33,753 nt of DNA from Christensenellaceae bacterium Phil1 (GTDB lineage Bacteria; Bacillota; Clostridia; Christensenellales; CAG-138): assembly GCA_001940855.1 (NCBI GenBank), contig MSGS01000026.1, forward strand, positions 1 through 33,753. Reading direction: 5' to 3'. The number at the start of each line of letters is the position of its first letter. Positions within the stretch are counted from its first letter, which is position 1. Shown here in pieces: positions 20,755 through 28,260 of this stretch. A program made the translations under genes and the position numbers. The notes beneath the pieces are model-generated. The model was not told where the DNA came from and searched no databases. It was given only the letters and a program-made list of their open reading frames with translations.

Positions 20755-22590
20755 TTGGCTAAGAAAAAAACGAAACCCTATAAGTCTTTAGCATCAAATA
20801 TGTTGTGGTCAACCAAAAAGCAAATTCAATATGCTCCGCTTTTGCTTGTAATGTTGGTAGTGCAAACACCTATCAATGTAGCACTTGCGTATGCTGATAT
20901 TTATTTGCCATCGCTTGTAGTTTCAGAGGTGACTACAAATCAAACGATTTATCATGCCGCACACAGCGTTGGCTTATTGATGCTATTGATGTTAATAGGG
21001 CGGCTTGTTCAAAATGTGTTTTTCTTATCAAAGCAAAATCAAATTGGAATACTTCGTCGTGAATCCACATTTGAATTACGAAACAAATGTCTGAACTGCT
21101 TTTATCAAATATATGAAAGCAAAAAAATGAGAGATCTTTCAGATCGTGCGACAAAAGCAGTCGAAATGTGGAATGGTGTTCAGCCGATCTCTGATATGCC
21201 GAAGCAAATTTGGAGTTTGGTTGAAAGCATACTCAAATACTTTCTTTTTGGTACTGTTGTTTCTTTTGTCAGTCCGTGGTTATTGCCGATACTGACGGCA
21301 GCACCACTCATACAGTATTTTTGCAATCGTGTTTATCGTAATTGGGAATACAAAACAAGAGAACAAAGAACAGACCTTGATAAAAAACTACATTATGTCA
21401 TACTGCGTCCGGAGGACTATGGATATGCAAAAGATATTCGTATTTACGGACTTGGAACATGGCTCAAAGAAACCTATCATATGCTTTGCAAGGAACGCAA
21501 AGAATGGGATGCTCGCCTTACATGGAGAATTTTTCTATCCCGCCTTGCCGATCTGTTTTTCATTCTTTTGCGTGACGGAGCCGCATATGCAATTCTGATT
21601 TCTATGACTCTTAAAGGGGAAATTACAGTAGATAAGTTTGTATTGTATTTTGCTGCTATTTCTTCTTTTGCTTCTTTGATTGGCGGCATCGTGAGTACAT
21701 GGAATTCTATTCATAAAACAAGTCTCACTCTTTGCGATTATCGTGAATTTATGGATACAGCCGATTATGACGGTACGGGCAAAGCAAATATTGAAAATTA
21801 TCTTGATTGTGGCATTGAAATTAAATTTGTAAATGTTTGCTTTAGATATGAAGGTGCAGAAAAAGACACCTTGCATAACATAAGCTTTACGCTCCATAAA
21901 GGTGAAAAATTGGCTCTTGTCGGTCTAAATGGTGCAGGCAAAACAACACTTGTAAAGCTTATTTGCGGTTTATACCTGCCCACATCGGGATGTATTTATA
22001 TCAACGGAACTCCGATTACCGATTTTAAGAGCAGAGACTATTATCGCTTGTTTTCACCTGTATTTCAAACAATCAGACTTCCGTTCTTCTCTCTTGCAGA
22101 AATCATATCAGGCAAGGAAGAAAAAGATACCGATATGGATTTGGCAGAACGGTGTATGGTAGATGCAGGACTTGGAGAAAAACTAAAGAGTTTACCGCAA
22201 GGAATACACACAAAGCTTGATAAGCAGGTTAACAAAGACGGAACAGAGCTGTCGGGCGGCGAAGCACAGAAGCTGATGCTCGCAAGGGCACTCTATAAAA
22301 ATGCTCCTGTGATTGTTCTTGACGAACCTACTGCTGCTCTTGACCCTTTGGCGGAAAATCGTATTTATACAGAGTATAATCGTTTTGCCAATGGGAAAAC
22401 CTCGCTTTTTATTTCTCATAGACTCGCATCCACTCGTTTTTGCGACCGTATCTTTTATCTTGAAAACGGTGAGATCACAGAAGAGGGAAACCACGACGAA
22501 CTCATAAAGCTTGATAAGGAATATGCCAAGCTGTATGAAATGCAAAGTTGTTGGTATAGAGAGGACGGTGGCAACAATGAAATTGCGTGA
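20755..22590 (+). CDS. ABC exporter half-transporter (first of pair)
   Basis: The 611-residue protein is read from TTG 20755, ten bases after AAAGGA; the in-frame GTG at 20746 is too close to that site. The membrane domain (about 15-320) contains several hydrophobic helices. The nucleotide-binding domain (about 345-600) has Walker A GLNGAGKTT (390 on), Q-loop VFQ, signature LSGGEAQK, Walker B VIVLDEPTAALD and H-loop SHRLAS. All catalytic residues are present. It overlaps the next transporter gene by 14 bases, so the two probably form a heterodimeric exporter, as in BmrCD-like systems. The substrate is unknown; no precursor peptide gene was found nearby, so drug or peptide export remain equal guesses. 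Confidence 0.9.
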   Translation: MAKKKTKPYKSLASNMLWSTKKQIQYAPLLLVMLVVQTPINVALAYADIYLPSLVVSEVTTNQTIYHAAHSVGLLMLLMLIGRLVQNVFFLSKQNQIGILRRESTFELRNKCLNCFYQIYESKKMRDLSDRATKAVEMWNGVQPISDMPKQIWSLVESILKYFLFGTVVSFVSPWLLPILTAAPLIQYFCNRVYRNWEYKTREQRTDLDKKLHYVILRPEDYGYAKDIRIYGLGTWLKETYHMLCKERKEWDARLTWRIFLSRLADLFFILLRDGAAYAILISMTLKGEITVDKFVLYFAAISSFASLIGGIVSTWNSIHKTSLTLCDYREFMDTADYDGTGKANIENYLDCGIEIKFVNVCFRYEGAEKDTLHNISFTLHKGEKLALVGLNGAGKTTLVKLICGLYLPTSGCIYINGTPITDFKSRDYYRLFSPVFQTIRLPFFSLAEIISGKEEKDTDMDLAERCMVDAGLGEKLKSLPQGIHTKLDKQVNKDGTELSGGEAQKLMLARALYKNAPVIVLDEPTAALDPLAENRIYTEYNRFANGKTSLFISHRLASTRFCDRIFYLENGEITEEGNHDELIKLDKEYAKLYEMQSCWYREDGGNNEIA

Positions 22591-24400
22591 GCATTTTAAG
22601 CTTTTTATACGAGGTTGGAAATTATTGTTCGACCTCAGCCGAAAATACACATGGAATATGATTATTTCCACTATACTTGAAGCTGTTACACCGTATATTC
22701 CTCTTTATTTTTCTGCAAGAATTGTCGATGGCTTATTTATGGGGGCGCCACTGAAAAGATTGGTTTTCTATGTTGCTATGACCATCGGAATATCTTTCTT
22801 GCTTTCTGTTTTGACCTCATACATAAATTCGCAAAAGGGTTATCTTGGGGGCGAGCTGTATCGTTCGGAAGGCTGGCTTTACACAAAGAAGGCAATGGAA
22901 ATGGCTTATGAATCTATGGAAGATAGAGAAACCAAATTGCTTTTGGAACGAGTAAAAAAAGAAAGCCAAACAGGGTATAATCTTTGGTACTTAGAATCAA
23001 CAATTCGCCAACTGCTTTTGAACATCACCCGTGTGATTGCTTCCATATCAATGACGCTTTCATTCTTTTTGCTGCCTTCTGTTTCAATTTACGGCAAGCT
23101 TGGCGTTGTTTTGGGAATAGCAATTATAATCACATATTCACTCTTTGCTACAAAAAAGATAGCAAAGTTAGATTCAAGCTTTATGGATCGGTGTGTGGAT
23201 GCAAATATTTATAGTGGGAAACTTTCTGAGCTGTTAGATGACTATGGATATGGAATGGATCTGAGACTTTATGATATGGGTGACCGTGTTTCAAGAGCTT
23301 CAGCCGATAATGACTATTATTTCTATAACGAAAGCACCAAAACAAATAGAAAAAAACTACGATTTCAAATGCCGGGAACTGCAATCGTTGAAATCTTACG
23401 CTTTGGATTGTATTGTGTTTTGATGGCAGCTTCACTTGCAGGAGAGCTTTCGGTAGGCTTGATTGCACAGTACATCACTTGCTGTTTCCTCTTGCTAAAA
23501 GCAGTTGAAGCATTAGTTGGGGCTATGCAGTTGCTCTTTGCAAACAATGTTTATATGGCTCGGTATTTTTCCTACTTTGACATCCCGAATAATATGTATC
23601 AAGGAAGTCTTACCGTAGAAAAGCGAGATGATAACGAGTATTATGTGGAGTTCCGTGATGTTTCTTTTAAGTATCCAAACACCGAAACCTATGCGTTGCG
23701 TCATGTGAATTTGAAATTCAAAGTCGGAGAAAAGCTGGCTATTGTAGGCGAGAACGGTTCCGGCAAAACTACAATGATAAAACTGATGTGCCGTCTTTAT
23801 GACCCAACAGAGGGAGAAATTCTGCTCAATGGTGTCAATATCAAAAAGTATGACTATAACGAATACATGGCAGCCTTTTCAGTTGTATTCCAAGATTTCA
23901 AACTGCTTGCTATGACATTAGGGCAAAATGTAGCAGCCGCTAAAGAATATGATGAAGAAAAAGCACGAGAATGTTTAGTAAAGGCAGGCTTTGGTGATCG
24001 TCTTAAAACGCTACCCTGTGGCTTAGAAACTTATCTGTATCAACATTACAGTAAAGACGGAATAGAAATATCAGGTGGCGAAGCACAGAAGATTGCACTT
24101 GCAAGAGCGCTTTATAAGGGTGCACCATTCATTATTCTTGATGAGCCGACATCTGCTCTTGATCCGATCTCCGAATATGAAGTGTATTCCAAATTCAATC
24201 AGATTTCGGGAGATAAAACCGCTATTTATATATCGCACCGATTGGCTTCTTGCCGTTTCTGCGATAAAATAGCCGTGTTCTCTAATGGCGGAATAGTACA
24301 GAGTGGAAGTCACGAAGAATTGATACTTGATACAAGCGGCAAATACTATGCTCTTTGGAACGCTCAAGCACAGTATTATACTGACACACAAGTTAGCTAA
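22577..24400 (+). CDS. ABC exporter half-transporter (second of pair)
   Basis: The 607-residue protein starts at ATG 22577 inside the end of the first transporter gene, so translation is probably coupled. The membrane domain (about 15-330) starts with RKYTWNMIISTIL and YIPLYFSARIVDGLF. The nucleotide-binding domain (about 350-600) has Walker A GENGSGKTT, Q-loop VFQDF, signature ISGGEAQK, Walker B IILDEPTSALD and SHRLAS. Unlike many heterodimeric exporters, neither partner shows an obvious degenerate catalytic site. It is the last gene of the element, followed by a hairpin and the candidate right end. Confidence 0.9.
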   Translation: MKLREHFKLFIRGWKLLFDLSRKYTWNMIISTILEAVTPYIPLYFSARIVDGLFMGAPLKRLVFYVAMTIGISFLLSVLTSYINSQKGYLGGELYRSEGWLYTKKAMEMAYESMEDRETKLLLERVKKESQTGYNLWYLESTIRQLLLNITRVIASISMTLSFFLLPSVSIYGKLGVVLGIAIIITYSLFATKKIAKLDSSFMDRCVDANIYSGKLSELLDDYGYGMDLRLYDMGDRVSRASADNDYYFYNESTKTNRKKLRFQMPGTAIVEILRFGLYCVLMAASLAGELSVGLIAQYITCCFLLLKAVEALVGAMQLLFANNVYMARYFSYFDIPNNMYQGSLTVEKRDDNEYYVEFRDVSFKYPNTETYALRHVNLKFKVGEKLAIVGENGSGKTTMIKLMCRLYDPTEGEILLNGVNIKKYDYNEYMAAFSVVFQDFKLLAMTLGQNVAAAKEYDEEKARECLVKAGFGDRLKTLPCGLETYLYQHYSKDGIEISGGEAQKIALARALYKGAPFIILDEPTSALDPISEYEVYSKFNQISGDKTAIYISHRLASCRFCDKIAVFSNGGIVQSGSHEELILDTSGKYYALWNAQAQYYTDTQVS

Positions 24401-24407
24401 TAAAATA

Positions 24408-24445
24408 ATAGAACCTATCTCTGCATTAGCGGGGATAGGTTCTAT
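24408..24445. terminator. Hairpin after the second ABC gene
   Basis: ATAGAACCTATC and GATAGGTTCTAT form a perfect 12-bp stem with a 14-base loop. The T-rich side is stronger on the - strand (TATTTTATT); on + it is followed by GCCTGTTTATT. Confidence 0.6.
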
Positions 24446-24489
24446 GCCTGTTTATTAAGAGTTTACAATTTTACGCAAAATACCCCCTT

Positions 24490-24497
24490 GACAAATT
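24490..24497 (+). other. Candidate right attachment core of the element
   Basis: GACAAATT directly repeats 8261-8268 and contains the GA expected for TnpX crossover. Read leftward, the flank GTCAAGGGGGTATTTTG resembles the sequence just inside the left end. It lies between the cargo and the mreB terminator. Confidence 0.35.
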
Positions 24498-24522
24498 GCG
24501 TCTCATGAAAATCAAATGATAC

Positions 24523-24551
24523 AAAAACCTCCCCAACATCTGTCGGGGAGG
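24523..24551 (-). terminator. Intrinsic terminator of mreB
   Basis: On the - strand CCTCCCC and GGGGAGG form a GC-rich stem with a 10-base loop, followed by TTTTTG. It lies 18 bases past the mreB stop. Confidence 0.85.
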
Positions 24552-24568
24552 ATATATGCGTATTTTTA

Positions 24569-25612
24569 TCAGCTGTCCAGATAGTATTCGCCGCGGCGGT
24601 AATCGTATACCGCACCACGGGTAAAGTCGTCTATGCTTTCCAGAACCTTGCCCGTGCCTATTGCCACGCAGGAGATGGGATCTTCCGCAATGTAGCAGGG
24701 CACCTTGGTGTGCTCGGCAATGAACTTGTCTATGCCGTAAAGCAGCGCGCCGCCGCCGGTTATGCATATGCCGTTTTCCGCAACGTCGCTGGCAAGCTCG
24801 GGCGGGGTGCGCTCAAACATGCTCCTTACGCTTTCAAGTATGGCCTGAAGCGGCTCCTCGAGCGCGTCTATCATTTCGTTGCTGCTGACTACTATCGTCT
24901 GCGGCAGGCCGGATATAAGGTTGCGGCCCTTAACGTCTATGAAAAGCTGCTCCTTGCGCGGATAGGCCGAGCCTATGCGTATCTTCATTTCTTCCGCCGT
25001 GCGTTCGCCTATCAGCAGGTTGTGCTTTTTGCGCATGTAGCGCACTATGGCCTCGTCAAACTTATCGCCCGCTATCTTTATTGAGGTGGACAGCACCGCG
25101 CCGCCTAAGGATATGAGGGCTATGTCGCTCGTGCCGCCGCCTATGTCCAGCACCATGTTGCCGCGCGGCTCCGCAATGTCTATGCCCGCGCCTATTGCCG
25201 CGGCGATGGGTTCCTCTATCAGATATGTATGGCGCGCGCCGGCTTCCTCGGTGGCGTCTATAACGCTGCGCTTTTCAACCTCGGTAACGCCGCTCGGTAC
25301 GCAGACAACAACGCGCGGCTTGAAGAACACATGCGTGCCGACCACCTTTTTAAGGAAGTGGTGCAGCAGCCTTTCGGTAATGTCGTAATTGGATATAACG
25401 CCGTCCCTCAGCGGGCGTATTGCGGTTATGTTGCCCGGCGTGCGGCCAAGCATCCTGCGCGCCTCTTCACCTATTGCCAATATGCGTCCCGTGATTTTTT
25501 CCACGGCGACCACGCTCGGCTCCCTCAACACAATGCCCTTGCCGCGAACGTATACCAAAATGCTCGCCGTGCCAAGGTCTATGCCTACGTCGTTAAACTC
25601 AAACAGGCCCAT
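24569..25612 (-). CDS. mreB: Rod shape-determining protein MreB/Mbl
   Basis: The 347-residue protein starts at ATG 25612 after GGAGGGAG. It has the actin-fold motifs of MreB: phosphate-1 VGIDLGTASILVYV, connect/phosphate-2 GNMVLDIGGGTSDIALISLG and adenosine ITGGGALLYGIDKFI, with the family phrase IEEPIAAAIGAGIDI. MreB filaments under the membrane guide lateral wall synthesis, so the organism probably has, or derives from, a rod shape. mreC and mreD are not adjacent on either side in this window. It could be the Mbl or MreBH paralogue. The gene is intact and marks the start of the backbone with ATA-rich codon use. Confidence 0.95.
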   Translation of the reverse strand: MGLFEFNDVGIDLGTASILVYVRGKGIVLREPSVVAVEKITGRILAIGEEARRMLGRTPGNITAIRPLRDGVISNYDITERLLHHFLKKVVGTHVFFKPRVVVCVPSGVTEVEKRSVIDATEEAGARHTYLIEEPIAAAIGAGIDIAEPRGNMVLDIGGGTSDIALISLGGAVLSTSIKIAGDKFDEAIVRYMRKKHNLLIGERTAEEMKIRIGSAYPRKEQLFIDVKGRNLISGLPQTIVVSSNEMIDALEEPLQAILESVRSMFERTPPELASDVAENGICITGGGALLYGIDKFIAEHTKVPCYIAEDPISCVAIGTGKVLESIDDFTRGAVYDYRRGEYYLDS

Positions 25613-25655
25613 ATAATTAACTCCCTCCGGCGGGAAAACTAACCGTATCCCAATA

Positions 25656-25684
25656 ATAATAGTATTCTACCACAATACGGCCAA
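25656..25684 (-). promoter_or_regulatory. Candidate mreB promoter
   Basis: On the - strand TTGGCC (25684-25679), a 17-base spacer and TATTAT (25661-25656) precede the mreB ribosome site. Confidence 0.4.
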
Positions 25685-25764
25685 GCGTGCATCAGCAATT
25701 TTTGAACAAATTATAAAAATTGCGCGAAAGGTGCGCCATATTCGCCTTTTGAGCGCCAAGAAGC

Positions 25765-25793
25765 TTGTTTGGAAGGCCGTGTTAGGCTATAAT
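25765..25793 (+). promoter_or_regulatory. Promoter of the sortase gene
   Basis: TTGTTT (25765-25770), a 17-base spacer and TATAAT (25788-25793), 35 bases before the sortase ATG. Confidence 0.6.
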
Positions 25794-25828
25794 TAAGGCA
25801 TTACACACGTGCAGGGAGGAACTTTTCT

Positions 25829-26662
25829 ATGCGGAATAAAATTACGGCGGCGGGTATGGCGCTTGCGGCGGTGCTGCTGCTTGGCGGCTGCTCGCTCACG
25901 GGAAATGTTCTTTCGCCCGCGCCTACCGATGCGCTGCCCGTTGTTACGGTCACCCTGCCCGGAAACGATACCGCTGCCCGGCCCGAGCGTACACCCGCGC
26001 CGGGAGTGGACAACGCCATAAACTCCGGCACGGACTATTCCTCACTGGACGGCGTGGCGGAGCCGGGGGATGTGCTGCCCATTTTGACATACGATGAGGC
26101 GCGGCAGCAGAACCGCGACGTTATCGGCTGGATAAGCATACCCGGCACCAGCATAGATTACCCCGTTGTGCGCACGGACGACAACGAATTTTACCTTAAC
26201 CACAACATACTTAAAGAGGAGAGCAAGCACGGCGCAATATTCATGGACTTCCGCAATGCCGACCGCGGCCAGCAGAAGCACATAATACTTTACGGGCACG
26301 ACATGAAGAACGGCACCATGTTCCACGGCCTGCTAAATTTCAAGCAGAAAAGCTTCTTTTCCGAGAATCGCATAATTTCCTTCAACTGGGACGGGACGGA
26401 CACCATGTGGGAAATATATCTTGCGGCGGTGATACCGCTTGTTGACGGCCACATGATAAACTATGTCGAAACGCGCTTTGCCGACAACGCCGCCTTTGAA
26501 AGCTACATGGCGGACATGGCGGCCTATGCCCGCACAGCGCCCAGCTCCAACGTATCGGATGCCATATCCATAGGCCAGGCCGACCAGGTGCTCACCCTTA
26601 CCACCTGCACCGAGGAGGACGACGGCTCCCGCTTCGTTGTCCAGGCAAGAAGGGTGAGGTAA
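25829..26662 (+). CDS. srtB: Class B sortase with a lipoprotein-type signal
   Basis: The 277-residue protein starts at ATG 25829 after GGGAGGAA. The sortase core (about 90-277) has the class B order: GWISIPGTSIDYPVV, catalytic H157 in YGHDMKNGTMF, catalytic C260 in LTTCTEEDDGSRFVV and R268. Sortases cleave a sorting signal and join the protein to the peptidoglycan or to pilins. The N-terminus is unusual: MRNKITAAG, a hydrophobic run, then LLLGGCS, a clear lipobox with Cys at about 21, followed by a Pro/Thr-rich linker. The enzyme would then be lipid-anchored instead of carrying the usual transmembrane anchor. No sortase substrate is encoded in the window. Hairpins and a terminator follow. Confidence 0.9.
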   Translation: MRNKITAAGMALAAVLLLGGCSLTGNVLSPAPTDALPVVTVTLPGNDTAARPERTPAPGVDNAINSGTDYSSLDGVAEPGDVLPILTYDEARQQNRDVIGWISIPGTSIDYPVVRTDDNEFYLNHNILKEESKHGAIFMDFRNADRGQQKHIILYGHDMKNGTMFHGLLNFKQKSFFSENRIISFNWDGTDTMWEIYLAAVIPLVDGHMINYVETRFADNAAFESYMADMAAYARTAPSSNVSDAISIGQADQVLTLTTCTEEDDGSRFVVQARRVR

Positions 26663-26772
26663 GCGGGCTTACGCCCGCGGTGAAATCCGTTCTTGCGAAC
26701 GGGTGAAATTGCGCTAATGCGCAGTGAAATATTGCTTGCACAATGTGAGATCCGCCTTGCGGCGGGTGAGCA
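26663..26772. repeat. Array of five hairpins joined by GTGAAAT
   Basis: Stems GCGGGC/GCCCGC, CCGTTC/GAACGG, TGCGC/GCGCA, ATTG/CAAT and CCGCC/GGCGG follow one another with loops of four to six bases (TTAC, TTGC, TAAT, CTTGCA, TTGC). Conserved linkers (GTGAAAT three times, GTGAGAT once) separate them. Stem sequences differ while pairing is kept. The array starts right after the sortase stop. Confidence 0.75.
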
Positions 26773-26791
26773 TAATAGATTGTGAAGATAA

Positions 26792-26820
26792 GGGGACGCG
26801 ATGCGTCCCCGTTGTTGTTT
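26792..26820 (+). terminator. Intrinsic terminator after the sortase transcript
   Basis: GGGGACGC, loop GAT, GCGTCCCC, followed by GTTGTTGTTT. Confidence 0.75.
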
Positions 26821-26823
26821 ATG

Positions 26824-27391
26824 TATAAGTTTGTAAAGCGCACCAAAAGGCGCCACCGCGTGCGGGGGATTCTCCCCTCGCTGCATCGCCCACCGGGCGC
26901 GCTCGGCTCGAATCCCCCGTAAACGGGGACAGCTTTGGGATGGTGGTTGCAGAATGCCAAAAGGCTCCCCGGCCGGGGTTCGGAGTTGAGCGCCGCCAGT
27001 GGCGGATGAAGCGAAACGGAGAACGGGCAGGAACAGGGAGAATTACGAACGGCAGTGAGTAAGGCGACCTTGTTCCAACCTGGGCTCGGTTTAGCTATTG
27101 ACTGAGGGGTTGAGGGCAAATAGCAAAGCCGCGGTTCAACCCCTCCGTCTGCTCGCTTTGCTCGCATCCACCTCCCCTTTCAGGGCAGGCTTAATGTAAG
27201 AGTTTGTAAGGCGTACCAAAAGGCTCCCTCACTGAGGGAGCTGGAAATTCGCCGTAAGCGAATTTTCTGAGGGAGTAAACCAAACAAATAGCTGCAAGCT
27301 TCTTTAGACTCCCTCCGTCTTTTGCTTCGCAAAATCCACCTCCCTCTGAGATGGAGGCTTATTGTAAGAGCTTGTAAAGTGGTAAAAACGG
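26824..27391. mobile_element. Tandem MITE-like modules
   Basis: A boundary motif recurs at 26824-26850, 27197-27223 and 27365-27391 (TAAGAGTTTGTAA, then CCAAAAGG in the first two). A further CCAAAAGGCTCCC occurs near 26952. Between copies lie inverted arms, such as GGCTCCCTCACTGAGGGAGC (27222) against CCACCTCCCTCTGAGATGGA (27338), and GGGGGATTC (26864) against GAATCCCCC (26910). Several related non-coding units appear to have inserted side by side. Confidence 0.65.
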
Positions 27392-27426
27392 CACTTTAGC
27401 GGATATGACGTGTTCCCCATCCATCA

Positions 27427-28260
27427 CTAATTATGCTTCCCGCTTGCCTCATACAGCCTCGCCAGTTCCTCTATGCTCAGCGCCTCGGCACGGGCGGCTT
27501 GGGCTATGTTTGCGCGGGCAATGGCTTCTGCCGCGGCGTCCGCCGCGGGCAGCAGGGGCTTTAGGTTGTTGTATACGGTCTTACGGCGCATGGCGAATAT
27601 GCTCTCCGTAAAGCGGCAGAAGGCCGCGGGGTCTATGTCCGCGGGCGCATCGGCGCGGCGCGTGAGGAGCACCACCTCCGAATCCACATCCGGCTGCGGA
27701 TAATAGCTTGCGGGCGTGAGCGAAACAAGGCTTTCGCATTCGTAGTAAAGCTGCGCCGTTATGGCAAGCGGGCCGTAAAGCTTGTCCTTGGGCTTTGCGA
27801 AAAAGCGGCGCGCGGCCTCCTTCTGAACCATCAGCACCATACGCGGTATCCTTTTGGCATTGCGAAGGAGCATAAGCACAATGGGCGTTGTTATATAATA
27901 GGGCAGGTTGCCCGCCGCGGAAAATTCGCCTTCCGTGCTGCTTATGTCGAACTTCAATATGTCGCTGTGTATAAGCGTTAGTTCCCCGCGCCCTATTTCC
28001 GCGGCAAACTCAGCGTTGAGCGCGGCAAGCATGTTTTTGTCTATCTCAACCGCCGTAACGCGCGGCACGCGCCCCACAAGCGCGCCCGTCAGCGCGCCAA
28101 GGCCCGGGCCAATTTCAAGTATGGCCGTTTTGCCGTCTCCCACGGCGGCGGAGGCTATTTTTTCGATCATTGCATCGTCGCAAAGAAAGTTCTGCCCCAG
28201 CGCCGCGTTTGCGCGTATGTTAAGCCTGTCAAGCTTTTGTTTAATGTCCGCCGCGCTCAT
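27427..28260 (-). CDS. rsmA: 16S rRNA dimethyladenosine transferase (RsmA/KsgA)
   Basis: The 277-residue protein starts at ATG 28260, which overlaps the TGA of the upstream gene (ATGA). Motifs are those of KsgA: ALGQNFLCDDAMIEKIA (about 21-37), SAM-binding EIGPGLGALTGALV, catalytic NLPYYITTPIVLML and a C-terminal helical domain (FAMRRKTVYNNLK). The enzyme dimethylates two adjacent adenosines near the 3' end of 16S rRNA during 30S maturation; its loss gives kasugamycin resistance. The order YabE-like then rsmA matches the conserved Firmicute neighbourhood, but the rnmV primase-like gene often found between them is absent. Confidence 0.95.
   Translation of the reverse strand: MSAADIKQKLDRLNIRANAALGQNFLCDDAMIEKIASAAVGDGKTAILEIGPGLGALTGALVGRVPRVTAVEIDKNMLAALNAEFAAEIGRGELTLIHSDILKFDISSTEGEFSAAGNLPYYITTPIVLMLLRNAKRIPRMVLMVQKEAARRFFAKPKDKLYGPLAITAQLYYECESLVSLTPASYYPQPDVDSEVVLLTRRADAPADIDPAAFCRFTESIFAMRRKTVYNNLKPLLPAADAAAEAIARANIAQAARAEALSIEELARLYEASGKHN

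Larger units (their letters stand above)
26663..27426. other. Long gene-free interval filled with repeats
   Basis: I see no credible gene in these 764 bases. They contain the GTGAAAT hairpin array, a terminator (26792-26820) and a train of MITE-like modules (26824-27391). Apparent open frames here are unlike backbone proteins and carry no recognisable domain. Confidence 0.7.

Noticed and set aside
19300..24400. Complete bacteriocin or lantibiotic cluster
   Set aside because: Regulator, kinase and exporter are present, but I found no precursor peptide with a leader, no modification enzyme and no C39 peptidase domain on either ABC protein.
24710..25642. Rightward frames opposite mreB
   Set aside because: Shadow frames created by the strong codon bias of mreB; compositionally odd and without motifs.
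26663..26772. CRISPR array
   Set aside because: Linkers are only seven bases and the intervening segments are short palindromes, not unique spacers; no cas genes are in the window.
26598..27167. 189-residue leftward frame in the repeat block
   Set aside because: It spans MITE arms and the end of the sortase gene, has repetitive Pro/Arg-rich sequence and no start signals.
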